A stretch of 8,907 nt of DNA. Source: Eubacterium sp. (GTDB lineage: Bacteria > Bacillota > Clostridia > Lachnospirales > Lachnospiraceae). Positions 1 to 7,221 of this stretch are shown piece by piece. Location of the stretch: the NCBI GenBank assembly GCA_017445525.1, contig JAFSTZ010000089.1, positions 1-8,907 of the forward strand. The letters are read 5' to 3'. The position numbers were made by a program, and so were the translations under genes. Under the pieces are notes generated by a model, which saw nothing but the letters and a program-made list of their open reading frames with translations, made no database searches and was not told the DNA's origin. The first letter of the stretch is position 1, and each line of letters opens with the position of its first letter.

Positions 1-2525
1 AGACGAACTACATCGAATACTCCATGTCGGTTATAGTTGACCGAGCACTGCCGGATGTACGTGATGGTATGAAGCCGGTGCAGCGAAGGATACTGCACGC
101 CATGAACGAGCTGAACAACACTCCTGACAAACCGCATCGTAAGTGCGCGCGTATCGTCGGTGATACGATGGGTAAATATCATCCGCACGGTGACAGCTCT
201 ATCTATGGTGCTCTCGTAAATCTGGCACAGGAGTGGAACACTCACTATCCGCTTGTTGACGGTCACGGAAACTTCGGTTCGGTGGACGGAGACGGCGCAG
301 CTGCCATGCGTTACACGGAGGCGAGACTCAGCAAGATCTCCATGGAGATGCTTGCGGATATCGGCAAGGATACCGTGGATTTCATGCCGAACTTTGACGA
401 GACCGAGAAGGAGCCGACAGTGCTGCCGGCGAGATTCCCGAACCTCCTGGTCAACGGTACTTCCGGTATCGCGGTCGGTATGGCGACAAATATCCCTCCG
501 CACAATCTGACTGAGGTTATAAACGGTGTTGTCCTGATGATAGACAACCGTGTCGATGAGGACAGGGATACTTCCATAGATGAGCTGATGGGAGTTATCC
601 AGGGACCGGACTTCCCGACCGGCGGAACCATACTCGGACGTCGAGGCATCGAGGAGGCATATCGCACCGGACGAGGCAAGATCAGGGTGAGGGCAGTTAC
701 CGATATCGAGGATATGGGCAACGGAAAATCACGTATCGTCGTGACAGAGCTTCCTTATATGGTAAATAAAGCGAGACTTCAGGAGAAGATCGCTGAGTTG
801 CATAAAGAGAAAAAGATAGACGGCATCACCGAGATGAGAGATGAGTCAAACCGCGAGGGTATGAGACTTGTTATCGAACTCAGAAAGGATGCCAACCCGA
901 ACGTAGTTCTCAACCAGCTCTACAAGCATACTCAGATGCAGGACACATTCGGAGCAAATATGCTTGCAGTTGTTCCGAACAAGGACGGAGTTCTCGAGCC
1001 GAAGGTGCTGAATCTCCAGCAGATGCTGACTTACTATCTGAAGCATCAGGAGGAGGTAGTTACCAGACGTACTCAGTTCGATCTGAAGAAGGCCGAGGAG
1101 AGGGCACATATCGTAAAGGGCTTGCTGATCGCCCTTGACAATATCGATGAAGTCATAAAGATCATCCGAGGATCGCAGTCAACTGCCGAAGCAAAGGAAA
1201 AGCTGCAGGAGCGTTTTGATCTCGATGAGATACAGTCAAACGCGATAGTAGAGATGAGACTTCGCGCTCTCACCGGTTTGGAGAGAGAGAAGCTCGAGGC
1301 CGAGTTTGCAGAGCTGCAGAAAAAGATTGCGGAGTTCAAGGCTATCCTCGCTGACAAGAATCTTCTTCTCGGCGTGATAAAGACCGAGATCATAGCTATC
1401 CGTGACAAGTTCGGAGACGAGAGAAAGTCGAGCATAGGCTTTGATGTATACGATATAGATGTCGAGGATCTGATCCCCGTGGAGAACTGCGTACTTGCGA
1501 TGACTCACAAGGGTTATATCAAGCGTATGACTCCGGACAACTTCCGCTCGCAGCACCGCGGCGGCAAGGGTATCAAGGGCATGCAGACCATAGAGGATGA
1601 CTATATCGAGGATCTGCTGATGGCGACCACACATCACTACGTCATGTTCTTTACAAATACCGGACGGTGCTTCCGTATCAAGGCATACGAGATACCGGAG
1701 GCAGGGCGTACTGCGAGAGGCACGGCCATCATCAATCTTCTGATGCTGGAGCCCGGCGAGGAGATCCAGGCGATGATAGCCATGCACGCATTTGATACGG
1801 AGAAATACCTCTTTATGGCTACCAAAAACGGTACCGTAAAGAAAACAAAGCTGGATGATTATAAAAATATCCGCAAGTCCGGACTTATCGCCATAAACCT
1901 GAGAGAAGATGATGAGCTGATAGAGGTTAAGCTCACGGATAATACCAACGATATCATACTTATCACCAAAAAAGGTATGTGTATCCGCTTCCCTGAGAAG
2001 GAGGCACGTATAGTCGGAAGAGCATCCATAGGTGTCAGAGGTATCAACCTGATGAAGGGTGATGAGGTCGTGGCCATGCAGTTGGATACGCAGGGATCTG
2101 CGATCGTATTTGCTACCGAATATGGTATGGGCAAGAGAACCGATGTGGATGAGTTCAAGGCGCAGCACCGCGGCGGCAAGGGTGTCAAGTGTTATAAGAT
2201 CACGGATAAGACCGGAGACATAGTCGGAGCGAAGTGTCTTGATGAGGATCGTGAGATCATGCTCATCACCAACGAGGGCGTGATCATCCGTATGAATATA
2301 AGTGATATGCGTGTTCTCGGCCGTATCACATCCGGTGTGAAACTGATGGATATAGACAAGGATTCGGATACCCGTATAGCTTCCATAGCGAAGGTTAGAG
2401 AGGATATCGAGCCGGAGGGTGAGAAAACGGGCGATCAGGAGGCTGATGAAGCCGGTACGGAAGAACAGGCATCAAAGCCGGTCGGAGATGACGGTGGCGA
2501 AGAACCGGATAACGAAAAGAGATGA
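1..2525 (+). CDS. gyrA: DNA gyrase subunit A, 5'-truncated by window edge
   Basis: GyrA is the DNA breakage-reunion subunit of gyrase, which with GyrB introduces negative supercoils using ATP. The reading frame is open to the window edge (codons start at base 3, giving TNYIEYS before the Met at 24), so the Met at 24 is internal and about 20 N-terminal residues are missing. Numbering from that Met, the winged-helix region holds the quinolone region (HPHGDSSIYG, 53-62) and the catalytic Tyr97 in AAAMRYTEAR (codon 312-314). The tower and coiled-coil gate follow to about residue 465, then a six-blade-type C-terminal DNA-wrapping domain. GyrA boxes QHRGGKG occur at 510-516 and again at 714-720. 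The full box argues for gyrase rather than topoisomerase IV. The last ~40 residues form an acidic Glu/Asp-rich tail, common in GyrA but variable. The position equivalent to E. coli Asp87 is Gly62. A terminator follows 9 bases after the stop. Identification is very secure from sequence similarity recalled for Clostridia GyrA. Confidence 0.97.
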   Translation, partial: TNYIEYSMSVIVDRALPDVRDGMKPVQRRILHAMNELNNTPDKPHRKCARIVGDTMGKYHPHGDSSIYGALVNLAQEWNTHYPLVDGHGNFGSVDGDGAAAMRYTEARLSKISMEMLADIGKDTVDFMPNFDETEKEPTVLPARFPNLLVNGTSGIAVGMATNIPPHNLTEVINGVVLMIDNRVDEDRDTSIDELMGVIQGPDFPTGGTILGRRGIEEAYRTGRGKIRVRAVTDIEDMGNGKSRIVVTELPYMVNKARLQEKIAELHKEKKIDGITEMRDESNREGMRLVIELRKDANPNVVLNQLYKHTQMQDTFGANMLAVVPNKDGVLEPKVLNLQQMLTYYLKHQEEVVTRRTQFDLKKAEERAHIVKGLLIALDNIDEVIKIIRGSQSTAEAKEKLQERFDLDEIQSNAIVEMRLRALTGLEREKLEAEFAELQKKIAEFKAILADKNLLLGVIKTEIIAIRDKFGDERKSSIGFDVYDIDVEDLIPVENCVLAMTHKGYIKRMTPDNFRSQHRGGKGIKGMQTIEDDYIEDLLMATTHHYVMFFTNTGRCFRIKAYEIPEAGRTARGTAIINLLMLEPGEEIQAMIAMHAFDTEKYLFMATKNGTVKKTKLDDYKNIRKSGLIAINLREDDELIEVKLTDNTNDIILITKKGMCIRFPEKEARIVGRASIGVRGINLMKGDEVVAMQLDTQGSAIVFATEYGMGKRTDVDEFKAQHRGGKGVKCYKITDKTGDIVGAKCLDEDREIMLITNEGVIIRMNISDMRVLGRITSGVKLMDIDKDSDTRIASIAKVREDIEPEGEKTGDQEADEAGTEEQASKPVGDDGGEEPDNEKR
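1549..1571 (+). repeat. Direct repeat copy 1, encoding first GyrA box
   Basis: This 23-base segment inside gyrA is identical to 2161-2183, 612 bases downstream. It encodes the canonical GyrA box Gln-His-Arg-Gly-Gly-Lys-Gly plus the two preceding bases. The identity extends over all synonymous positions. It is a protein-motif repeat within one gene, not a mobile element. Confidence 0.8.
2161..2183 (+). repeat. Direct repeat copy 2, encoding second GyrA box
   Basis: Second copy of the 23-base segment at 1549-1571, in the same reading frame of gyrA, encoding a second QHRGGKG motif in a later blade of the C-terminal domain. Second boxes of this kind are known in Gram-positive and mycobacterial GyrA proteins. 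The exact nucleotide match is the notable part. Confidence 0.8.
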
Positions 2526-2533
2526 CATAATGG

Positions 2534-2558
2534 ACTCCGGGTGTATACCCGGAGTTTT
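2534..2558 (+). terminator. Intrinsic terminator of gyrA
   Basis: A perfect 9-bp inverted repeat (ACTCCGGGT / ACCCGGAGT) with a 4-base loop GTAT is followed by a run of four T that begins with the last stem base. It starts 9 bases after the gyrA stop codon and ends 29 bases before the next start, so it should end gyrA transcripts and separate gyrA from the sensor-fumarase operon. The short T tract could allow some readthrough. Confidence 0.85.
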
Positions 2559-2586
2559 CATAACTTAAATTGAGGGGGTATTTTCC

Positions 2587-5500
2587 ATGAGAAAAATACT
2601 TCGTACTGTGTTAGTGGTAGCTTTAAGTCTTGGCATTTTTATAAATACTCCGGTAGCTGCGGCGGAACGGACGGAGCCAAGCGGCGGTGGGGCAGCGGTA
2701 ACTCACCAGGGCAAGGATCAGGGCTACTCGGTAGAGTTGTATGACGGGACCAACGGACTTCCGACTTCGGATGCAAATACAGTACTGTCTTCTTCCGATG
2801 GGTTCGTCTGGATAGGTGGATACTCTGGTCTGATCCGCTACGACGGGACTTCGTTTGAGCGTATAACGGAGCCGGATTTTATCACCAGTGTAAATACGCT
2901 GTTTGAGGACAGCAGCGGACGTATCTGGGCGGGAACCAATGACAACGGTATCGTCGCTTTTAAAAATGACGAGTATTGGCACTATACCTACAAGGATGGA
3001 CTGAGCAGTTCGAGTATCCGTTCCATCGTTGAGGATGAGAACAAAAACATAATAGTTGGCACATCAAAGGGTCTTTACTATATCGATCCCGAGATGGGCT
3101 TTCATAAGCTTGATAACCCCATGCTGAACACGGATTATGTGATGGAGCTTGTTGTCGCAGAGGATGACAGCATCTATGGCATAACCTGGAGCGGGGCTAT
3201 TTTTCGTATAAAGGATCTGAGCGTAAACTCCAGCGTAAACAGCGAGGAGATAGGTCTCGGGACTGTCTCAGCGATCTATCCCATACCGGATGAGCCGGGA
3301 AAGGTCTATCTGGGAACTGTCAGCGGAGATATGGCGACCGGCAGTTTTGACGACAGTTTTGCTACGCTGAAAAGGATGAATGCCAGATATCTCGTCAATA
3401 AAAATATAAATGATGAGAGCAACGAACGTAAGCCTATAAACTCCATAACATACGCATCGGGACGTGTATGGATACTGTATGATGATGTAGTTGGCTGGCT
3501 GGACAAGTCGGCAGGTTTCCATGCGCTGACCAATCTCCCGATGGATTCGGCGATAACCAATATGGAGGAGGATTATGAGGGCAATCTCTGGTTCACCTCG
3601 ACACGTCAGGGTGTCATGAAGATAGTATCAAACAAGTTTACCAATATCACCGATCACAGCGCTCTCAGGCAGTCTGTGGTCAATGCCACATGTCTTCATA
3701 ACGGGTATCTGTATATCGGCACTGACAACGGTCTGCAGATCCTGAACAAAAACAGTGAATCAGTGAGTGATGAACTGACAAAAACCATCGGCAACTCCCG
3801 TATCCGTTGTTTGTTGGAGGATACAAAGGGCAATCTGTGGATATCCTGCTATAACAACGATATAGGACTGATCTGTTACAGCGCAGATAAAAGTATCTCG
3901 TATTTCAATAAAAATAACGGGATGCCGAGCAATGAGATCCGTATGACCTGTGAAACTGAGGACGGGTCGATACTTGTTGCAACAAACGGCGGTATCGCTC
4001 TGATAAAGGATAAAGAGATAGAAAGAACCATCGGCGAGAGTTCCGGTATGACAGGATATGTGCTGACTGCCGGTGAGTTTGAAGGGAAGATATATGCCGG
4101 TACAGATGGTGACGGGATGTATGAGGTTGAAGGAAACTCCCTGGTACATCTCGGTAGAGAGGAGGGACTTACCTCCGATGTTATACTCAGAGTGAAGAGA
4201 GATGATATCAGAAATGTACTCTGGATCATAACTTCAAACTCCATCCAGTATCTGAAGGACGGAAAGATAAATACCGTAAAAGGATTTCCGTACAGCAACA
4301 ACTATGATATCTATTTTGACAGCGGAGAGAATGCCTGGATACTTGCATCAAACGGAATCTATGTTGTCAAAGCGCAGGATATGATAGATAAAGAAGAGTA
4401 TGAATACCTGTTATATGACTACAGCAAGGGCATGCCGAGTATGCCTACAGTCAACGCCTACAGTGCGCTCGCGGCTGAGGGTACACTCTATGTTGCTGCC
4501 AGAGAAGGCGTGTTCTCAGTAAATATAAATAATTACTTTGATATGGAGCATGAGATAAAACTCAGTGTTCCGTATATCGAGGCTGATGGGGAGCGTTATT
4601 ACGTCAAGGAGGATCATGTAGATCTGCCTTCATCGGCTGATGAGATCACCATATACGGATATGCACTTACTTACTCCATGCAGAATCCTAAACTGAAGTA
4701 TTACTTTGAAGGAGTAGATAAAAAAGCCAATATCGTCTTAAAGGACGAGATGAAGCCTGTCAGGTATACAAACATCGCCGGCGGACAGTACGTCTACAGA
4801 CTGTCGGTGATAAACTCATCTACCGGAGAGCTTCAGCAGACGATGAGCATCACGATAAATAAAGAAAAAGCGATATATGAGCAGCTATGGTTCAGTATCT
4901 TAGTCATCATCCTGACCGTGCTGGTGATCGGCGGCATCATAGCAGTTATAGCTTTTACAAGGATCAAAAAATACAAAGCAAAGCAGGAGCGGGATAAAAA
5001 ACTTATATCCGAAATAGTAAGAGCCTTTGCGCGTACCATAGATATGAAGGATAAATACACAAACGGTCACTCCGCAAGAGTTGCAAAGTATACTGCTATG
5101 CTCGCAAGAGAATTAGGCTATGATGAGGAGACCGTAAACAATTACTTTAATATAGCGCTGCTGCATGACATAGGCAAGATCGGTGTACCGGCTGAGGTTC
5201 TGAACAAGCCCGGCAAGCTGACCGATGAGGAGTTCGCGACCATAAAATCCCATACCACACTCGGACGCGACGCACTGAAGGATATCAGCATCATGCCGGA
5301 TCTTGCGATAGGCGCAGGCTCGCATCACGAAAGACCCGATGGCAGAGGGTATCCGGACGGGCTTAAGGGAGACGAGATACCGAGAGTGGCTCAGATAATC
5401 GCAGTAGCAGACACCTTTGACGCGATGTATTCTGACAGGCCTTATCGTAAAAGGATGAACTTCGAGAAAGCGGTTTCCATCATCAGGGAGGCCTCCGGAA

Positions 5501-5643
5501 CTCAACTGACCGAGGACGTGGTAGATGCTTTCCTGCGACTCGTAGAACAAGGGAAATTCAGAGCGCCTGACGACACGGGTGGCGGCTCCACTGAAGATAT
5601 CAACAATATCCATAAAAAGTATGAGGAAGAGGCTGAGAAATGA
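2587..5643 (+). CDS. Membrane sensor: two beta-propellers, Y_Y_Y and HD-GYP phosphodiesterase
   Basis: Predicted single-pass receptor that hydrolyses cyclic di-GMP in the cytoplasm under control of an extracellular signal. The start ATG has a GAGGGGG Shine-Dalgarno 8 bases upstream. Residues 1-26 form a signal peptide (RK, hydrophobic core, AAA/E). Residues ~64-650 contain fourteen propeller repeats of the Reg_prop kind (e.g. GRIWAGTNDNGIVAF, GNLWFTSTRQGVMKI), enough for two seven-bladed propellers. Residues ~685-757 match a Y_Y_Y domain (YYFEGVD, RYTNIAGGQYVYRL). A membrane helix spans ~767-790, followed by a short basic linker. HD-GYP occupies ~808-990 with His828 (YTNGHSARV), HDIGKIGVP (His860-Asp861), His889, HHERPDGRGYP (913-923) and ADTFDAM (Asp942), so all expected metal-binding motifs are present. 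No kinase, receiver or GGDEF domain is seen. Its stop overlaps the fumarase alpha start (ATGA). The ligand is unknown. Domain calls are confident; c-di-GMP activity is inferred from intact motifs. Confidence 0.93.
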   Translation: MRKILRTVLVVALSLGIFINTPVAAAERTEPSGGGAAVTHQGKDQGYSVELYDGTNGLPTSDANTVLSSSDGFVWIGGYSGLIRYDGTSFERITEPDFITSVNTLFEDSSGRIWAGTNDNGIVAFKNDEYWHYTYKDGLSSSSIRSIVEDENKNIIVGTSKGLYYIDPEMGFHKLDNPMLNTDYVMELVVAEDDSIYGITWSGAIFRIKDLSVNSSVNSEEIGLGTVSAIYPIPDEPGKVYLGTVSGDMATGSFDDSFATLKRMNARYLVNKNINDESNERKPINSITYASGRVWILYDDVVGWLDKSAGFHALTNLPMDSAITNMEEDYEGNLWFTSTRQGVMKIVSNKFTNITDHSALRQSVVNATCLHNGYLYIGTDNGLQILNKNSESVSDELTKTIGNSRIRCLLEDTKGNLWISCYNNDIGLICYSADKSISYFNKNNGMPSNEIRMTCETEDGSILVATNGGIALIKDKEIERTIGESSGMTGYVLTAGEFEGKIYAGTDGDGMYEVEGNSLVHLGREEGLTSDVILRVKRDDIRNVLWIITSNSIQYLKDGKINTVKGFPYSNNYDIYFDSGENAWILASNGIYVVKAQDMIDKEEYEYLLYDYSKGMPSMPTVNAYSALAAEGTLYVAAREGVFSVNINNYFDMEHEIKLSVPYIEADGERYYVKEDHVDLPSSADEITIYGYALTYSMQNPKLKYYFEGVDKKANIVLKDEMKPVRYTNIAGGQYVYRLSVINSSTGELQQTMSITINKEKAIYEQLWFSILVIILTVLVIGGIIAVIAFTRIKKYKAKQERDKKLISEIVRAFARTIDMKDKYTNGHSARVAKYTAMLARELGYDEETVNNYFNIALLHDIGKIGVPAEVLNKPGKLTDEEFATIKSHTTLGRDALKDISIMPDLAIGAGSHHERPDGRGYPDGLKGDEIPRVAQIIAVADTFDAMYSDRPYRKRMNFEKAVSIIREASGTQLTEDVVDAFLRLVEQGKFRAPDDTGGGSTEDINNIHKKYEEEAEK

Positions 5644-6479
5644 GAGAGATCGATAGCAAGCGAATAACCGAAGAAGTGAAGCGGATGTGCATGGAGGTAA
5701 ATACGCATCTGTCTGAGGATGTGTCCGGTGCGTTGGAAGCTGCGGCCGGGAGAGAGGACTCGCCGATCGGGCAGCGGATCCTGGGACAGCTGCAGGAGAA
5801 TCTGCAGATTGCCGGCGAGGAGAAGATCCCGATCTGTCAGGATACCGGGATGGCGGTCGTATTTATACGGATGGGACAGGATGTGCATGTCACAGGGTCT
5901 ATCGAGGAGGCCGTGAACGAGGGTGTCCGTCAGGGATATGAGGAAGGTTATCTGAGGAAGTCAGTGGTCGGCGATCCTATCGAGCGCGTGAATACGAAGG
6001 ATAATACTCCGGCAGTGATCCACTACGAAGTGGTGCCGGGGGATGAGTTTGAGATCACTCTTGCGCCAAAAGGCTTCGGCAGTGAGAACATGTCCGTGCT
6101 GAAGATGCTTAAGCCGGCTGATGGAATCGAGGGAGTGAAGCAGGTGATCCTGGATGCCGTAGCAGCAGCGGGACCGAATGCATGCCCGCCGGTTGTGATC
6201 GGCGTAGGCATCGGCGGAACCTTTGAAAAATGCGCTCTGCTCGCGAAGAAGGCGCTGACCAGGAAGCTTGACTCAGAGTCCGACTTGCCGTGGGTGCGTG
6301 AACTCGAGAGTGAGATGCTTGAAAAGATAAATGCTCTCGGTGTCGGACCCGGGGGGCTGGGTGGCAGTGTCACGGCGCTCGGCTTAAATGTAGAAACATA
6401 TCCGACGCATATCGCCGGGCTGCCGGTGGCAGTAAATATCTGCTGCCATGTAAATAGGCATATAACGACAAAGATTTGA
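5640..6479 (+). CDS. fumA: Class I fumarate hydratase, alpha subunit
   Basis: Alpha (N-terminal-domain) subunit of the two-subunit, iron-sulfur class I fumarase, which interconverts fumarate and (S)-malate in the cytoplasm. The 279 residues match the usual alpha-subunit length. Conserved features are ICQDTGMAVVF (64-75), LRKSVVGDPIERVNTKDNTP (105-124), PKGFGSENMS (143-152), NACPPVVIGVGIGGTFEKCA (180-199) and the C-terminal THIAGLPVAVNICCHVNRH (256-274). Cys66, Cys182 and Cys269 (or Cys268) are in the right places to bind the [4Fe-4S] cluster. The start ATG overlaps the sensor stop as ATGA, with GAGGAAGAGG inside the sensor's last codons as ribosome site, implying translational coupling. Tartrate dehydratase alpha is a related alternative, but the motifs fit fumarase better. 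The gene symbol follows a common usage for split class I enzymes; E. coli FumA is a single fused chain. Confidence 0.93.
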   Translation: MREIDSKRITEEVKRMCMEVNTHLSEDVSGALEAAAGREDSPIGQRILGQLQENLQIAGEEKIPICQDTGMAVVFIRMGQDVHVTGSIEEAVNEGVRQGYEEGYLRKSVVGDPIERVNTKDNTPAVIHYEVVPGDEFEITLAPKGFGSENMSVLKMLKPADGIEGVKQVILDAVAAAGPNACPPVVIGVGIGGTFEKCALLAKKALTRKLDSESDLPWVRELESEMLEKINALGVGPGGLGGSVTALGLNVETYPTHIAGLPVAVNICCHVNRHITTKI

Positions 6480-6480
6480 T

Positions 6481-6486
6481 GGGGGA
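6481..6486 (+). promoter_or_regulatory. Ribosome binding site of fumarase beta
   Basis: GGGGGA, 8 bases before the ATG at 6495 and immediately after the alpha-subunit stop. It shows that the beta subunit is translated from its own strong site within the shared transcript. Confidence 0.75.
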
Positions 6487-6494
6487 GAATCAAC

Positions 6495-7097
6495 ATGGAT
6501 AGATATTTAACACTACCGGAGGCAGCCGGCGAGATGGTGGATATTAAAAAGGGGGATTACTGCTACATAAGTGGGGTAATCTACACCGCGAGGGATGCTG
6601 CGCACGGGAGGATGATCGAGACGATGGCGGAGGCTCTCGGGGTGACACCAAAGGAGTTTATGAGCGAGGAGTTTGAGTTTACCGAAGAGCGAAAGGAAAA
6701 GGCGAGAACAGCGTTGCCTTTTGATATAAGGGAGCAGACCATCTACTATCTGGGACCGACGCCCGCGAGAGAGGGACAGGTGATCGGCTCGGCGGGACCG
6801 ACCACATCGACCAGGATGGACAAGTATACGCCGAGGCTGCTAGACCTCGGGTTGAAGGGGATGATAGGAAAGGGTCGCCGTGGTGAGGCTGTTGTCGAGG
6901 CGATGAAGAGAAATGACGCCGTTTACTTTGCGGCGGTAGGCGGTGCCGGGGCACTCCTGTCGAAGTGTATAAAGGAGGCTGAGGTCATCGCATACGATGA
7001 TCTCGGGACCGAGGCGATCCGCAGACTGAGGGTTGAGAACCTGCCGGTGATAGCTGTTATCGATCACGAGGGGCATGATGCCTACAGCGAGCGGTAG
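6495..7097 (+). CDS. fumB: Class I fumarate hydratase, beta subunit
   Basis: Beta (C-terminal-domain) subunit that pairs with the preceding alpha subunit to complete the class I fumarase active site. Conserved blocks are GDYCYISGVIYTARDAAHGR (20-39), YYLGPTPAREGQVIGSAGPT (84-103) continuing TSTRMDKYTPRLL, GLKGMIGKG (119-127), VYFAAVGGAGALLSKCI (143-159) and AYDDLGTEAIRRL (166-178). TARDAAH separates it from tartrate dehydratase beta, which in E. coli has a Cys-containing version of that segment. The start has a GGGGGA ribosome site 8 bases upstream and lies 15 bases after the alpha stop, so the two are co-transcribed. At 200 residues it is slightly long: about 34 residues lie between AHGR and LPFD where I expect about 10, giving an acidic/basic insertion at ~41-73. 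A terminator follows 8 bases after the stop. The symbol is a convention for split enzymes and does not mean E. coli FumB. Confidence 0.92.
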   Translation: MDRYLTLPEAAGEMVDIKKGDYCYISGVIYTARDAAHGRMIETMAEALGVTPKEFMSEEFEFTEERKEKARTALPFDIREQTIYYLGPTPAREGQVIGSAGPTTSTRMDKYTPRLLDLGLKGMIGKGRRGEAVVEAMKRNDAVYFAAVGGAGALLSKCIKEAEVIAYDDLGTEAIRRLRVENLPVIAVIDHEGHDAYSER

Positions 7098-7105
7098 CAT
7101 GCACG

Positions 7106-7129
7106 AAAACAGTCCGGCGGGCTGTTTTT
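7106..7129 (+). terminator. Intrinsic terminator of the sensor-fumarase operon
   Basis: Inverted repeat AACAGTCC / GGGCTGTT with one G-U pair and a 3-base GGC loop, preceded by AA and followed by T5 overlapping the stem end. It starts 8 bases after the fumarase beta stop and should end the three-gene operon upstream of the next promoter. Confidence 0.83.
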
Positions 7130-7150
7130 ATCTTAGAGCTTAAAAATTCG

Positions 7151-7179
7151 TTGCAAATTTTGAAAAATATGTGTATAAT
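7151..7179 (+). promoter_or_regulatory. Sigma-A-type promoter for the secreted protein gene
   Basis: A -35 element TTGCAA (7151-7156, 4 of 6 consensus bases) and a perfect -10 TATAAT (7174-7179) are separated by 17 bases, in an AT-rich stretch just after the operon terminator. Transcription would start near 7186, giving a leader of about 36 bases before the ATG at 7222. This is the clearest promoter in the window. Confidence 0.85.
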
Positions 7180-7210
7180 CACAATTGGGTGACTGGACTT
7201 TTAACTATTT

Positions 7211-7216
7211 GGAGGA
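7211..7216 (+). promoter_or_regulatory. Ribosome binding site fixing the start at 7222
   Basis: GGAGGA, a near-perfect Shine-Dalgarno with a 5-base gap to the ATG at 7222. It decides between this start and an in-frame GTG at 7171 that lies inside the -10 region of the promoter and cannot be on the transcript. Confidence 0.88.
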
Positions 7217-7221
7217 ATTAT

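Noticed and set aside
24..26. ATG at 24 as the true gyrA start
   Set aside because: The frame is open upstream and encodes TNYIEYS, matching the conserved residues just before MSVIV in GyrA, so the real start lies before the window.
1236..2168. A 310-codon open frame on the minus strand inside gyrA
   Set aside because: It lies antisense to a highly conserved coding region, its product resembles no family, and it has no ribosome site; it is a shadow of gyrA codon composition.
1..2525. Calling the first gene topoisomerase IV subunit A (parC)
   Set aside because: A full GyrA box (QHRGGKG) in the first C-terminal blade and overall match to Clostridia GyrA favour gyrase.
2526..2531. CATAAT as a -10 box for the sensor operon
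   Set aside because: No -35-like sequence lies 16-18 bases upstream, and transcripts from it would run straight into the terminator at 2534-2558.
6495..7097. Tartrate dehydratase instead of fumarase for the alpha/beta pair
   Set aside because: The beta subunit has TARDAAH and SAGPTTSTRMD in the form seen in fumarase beta subunits, and lacks the Cys-containing version of this segment in E. coli TtdB.
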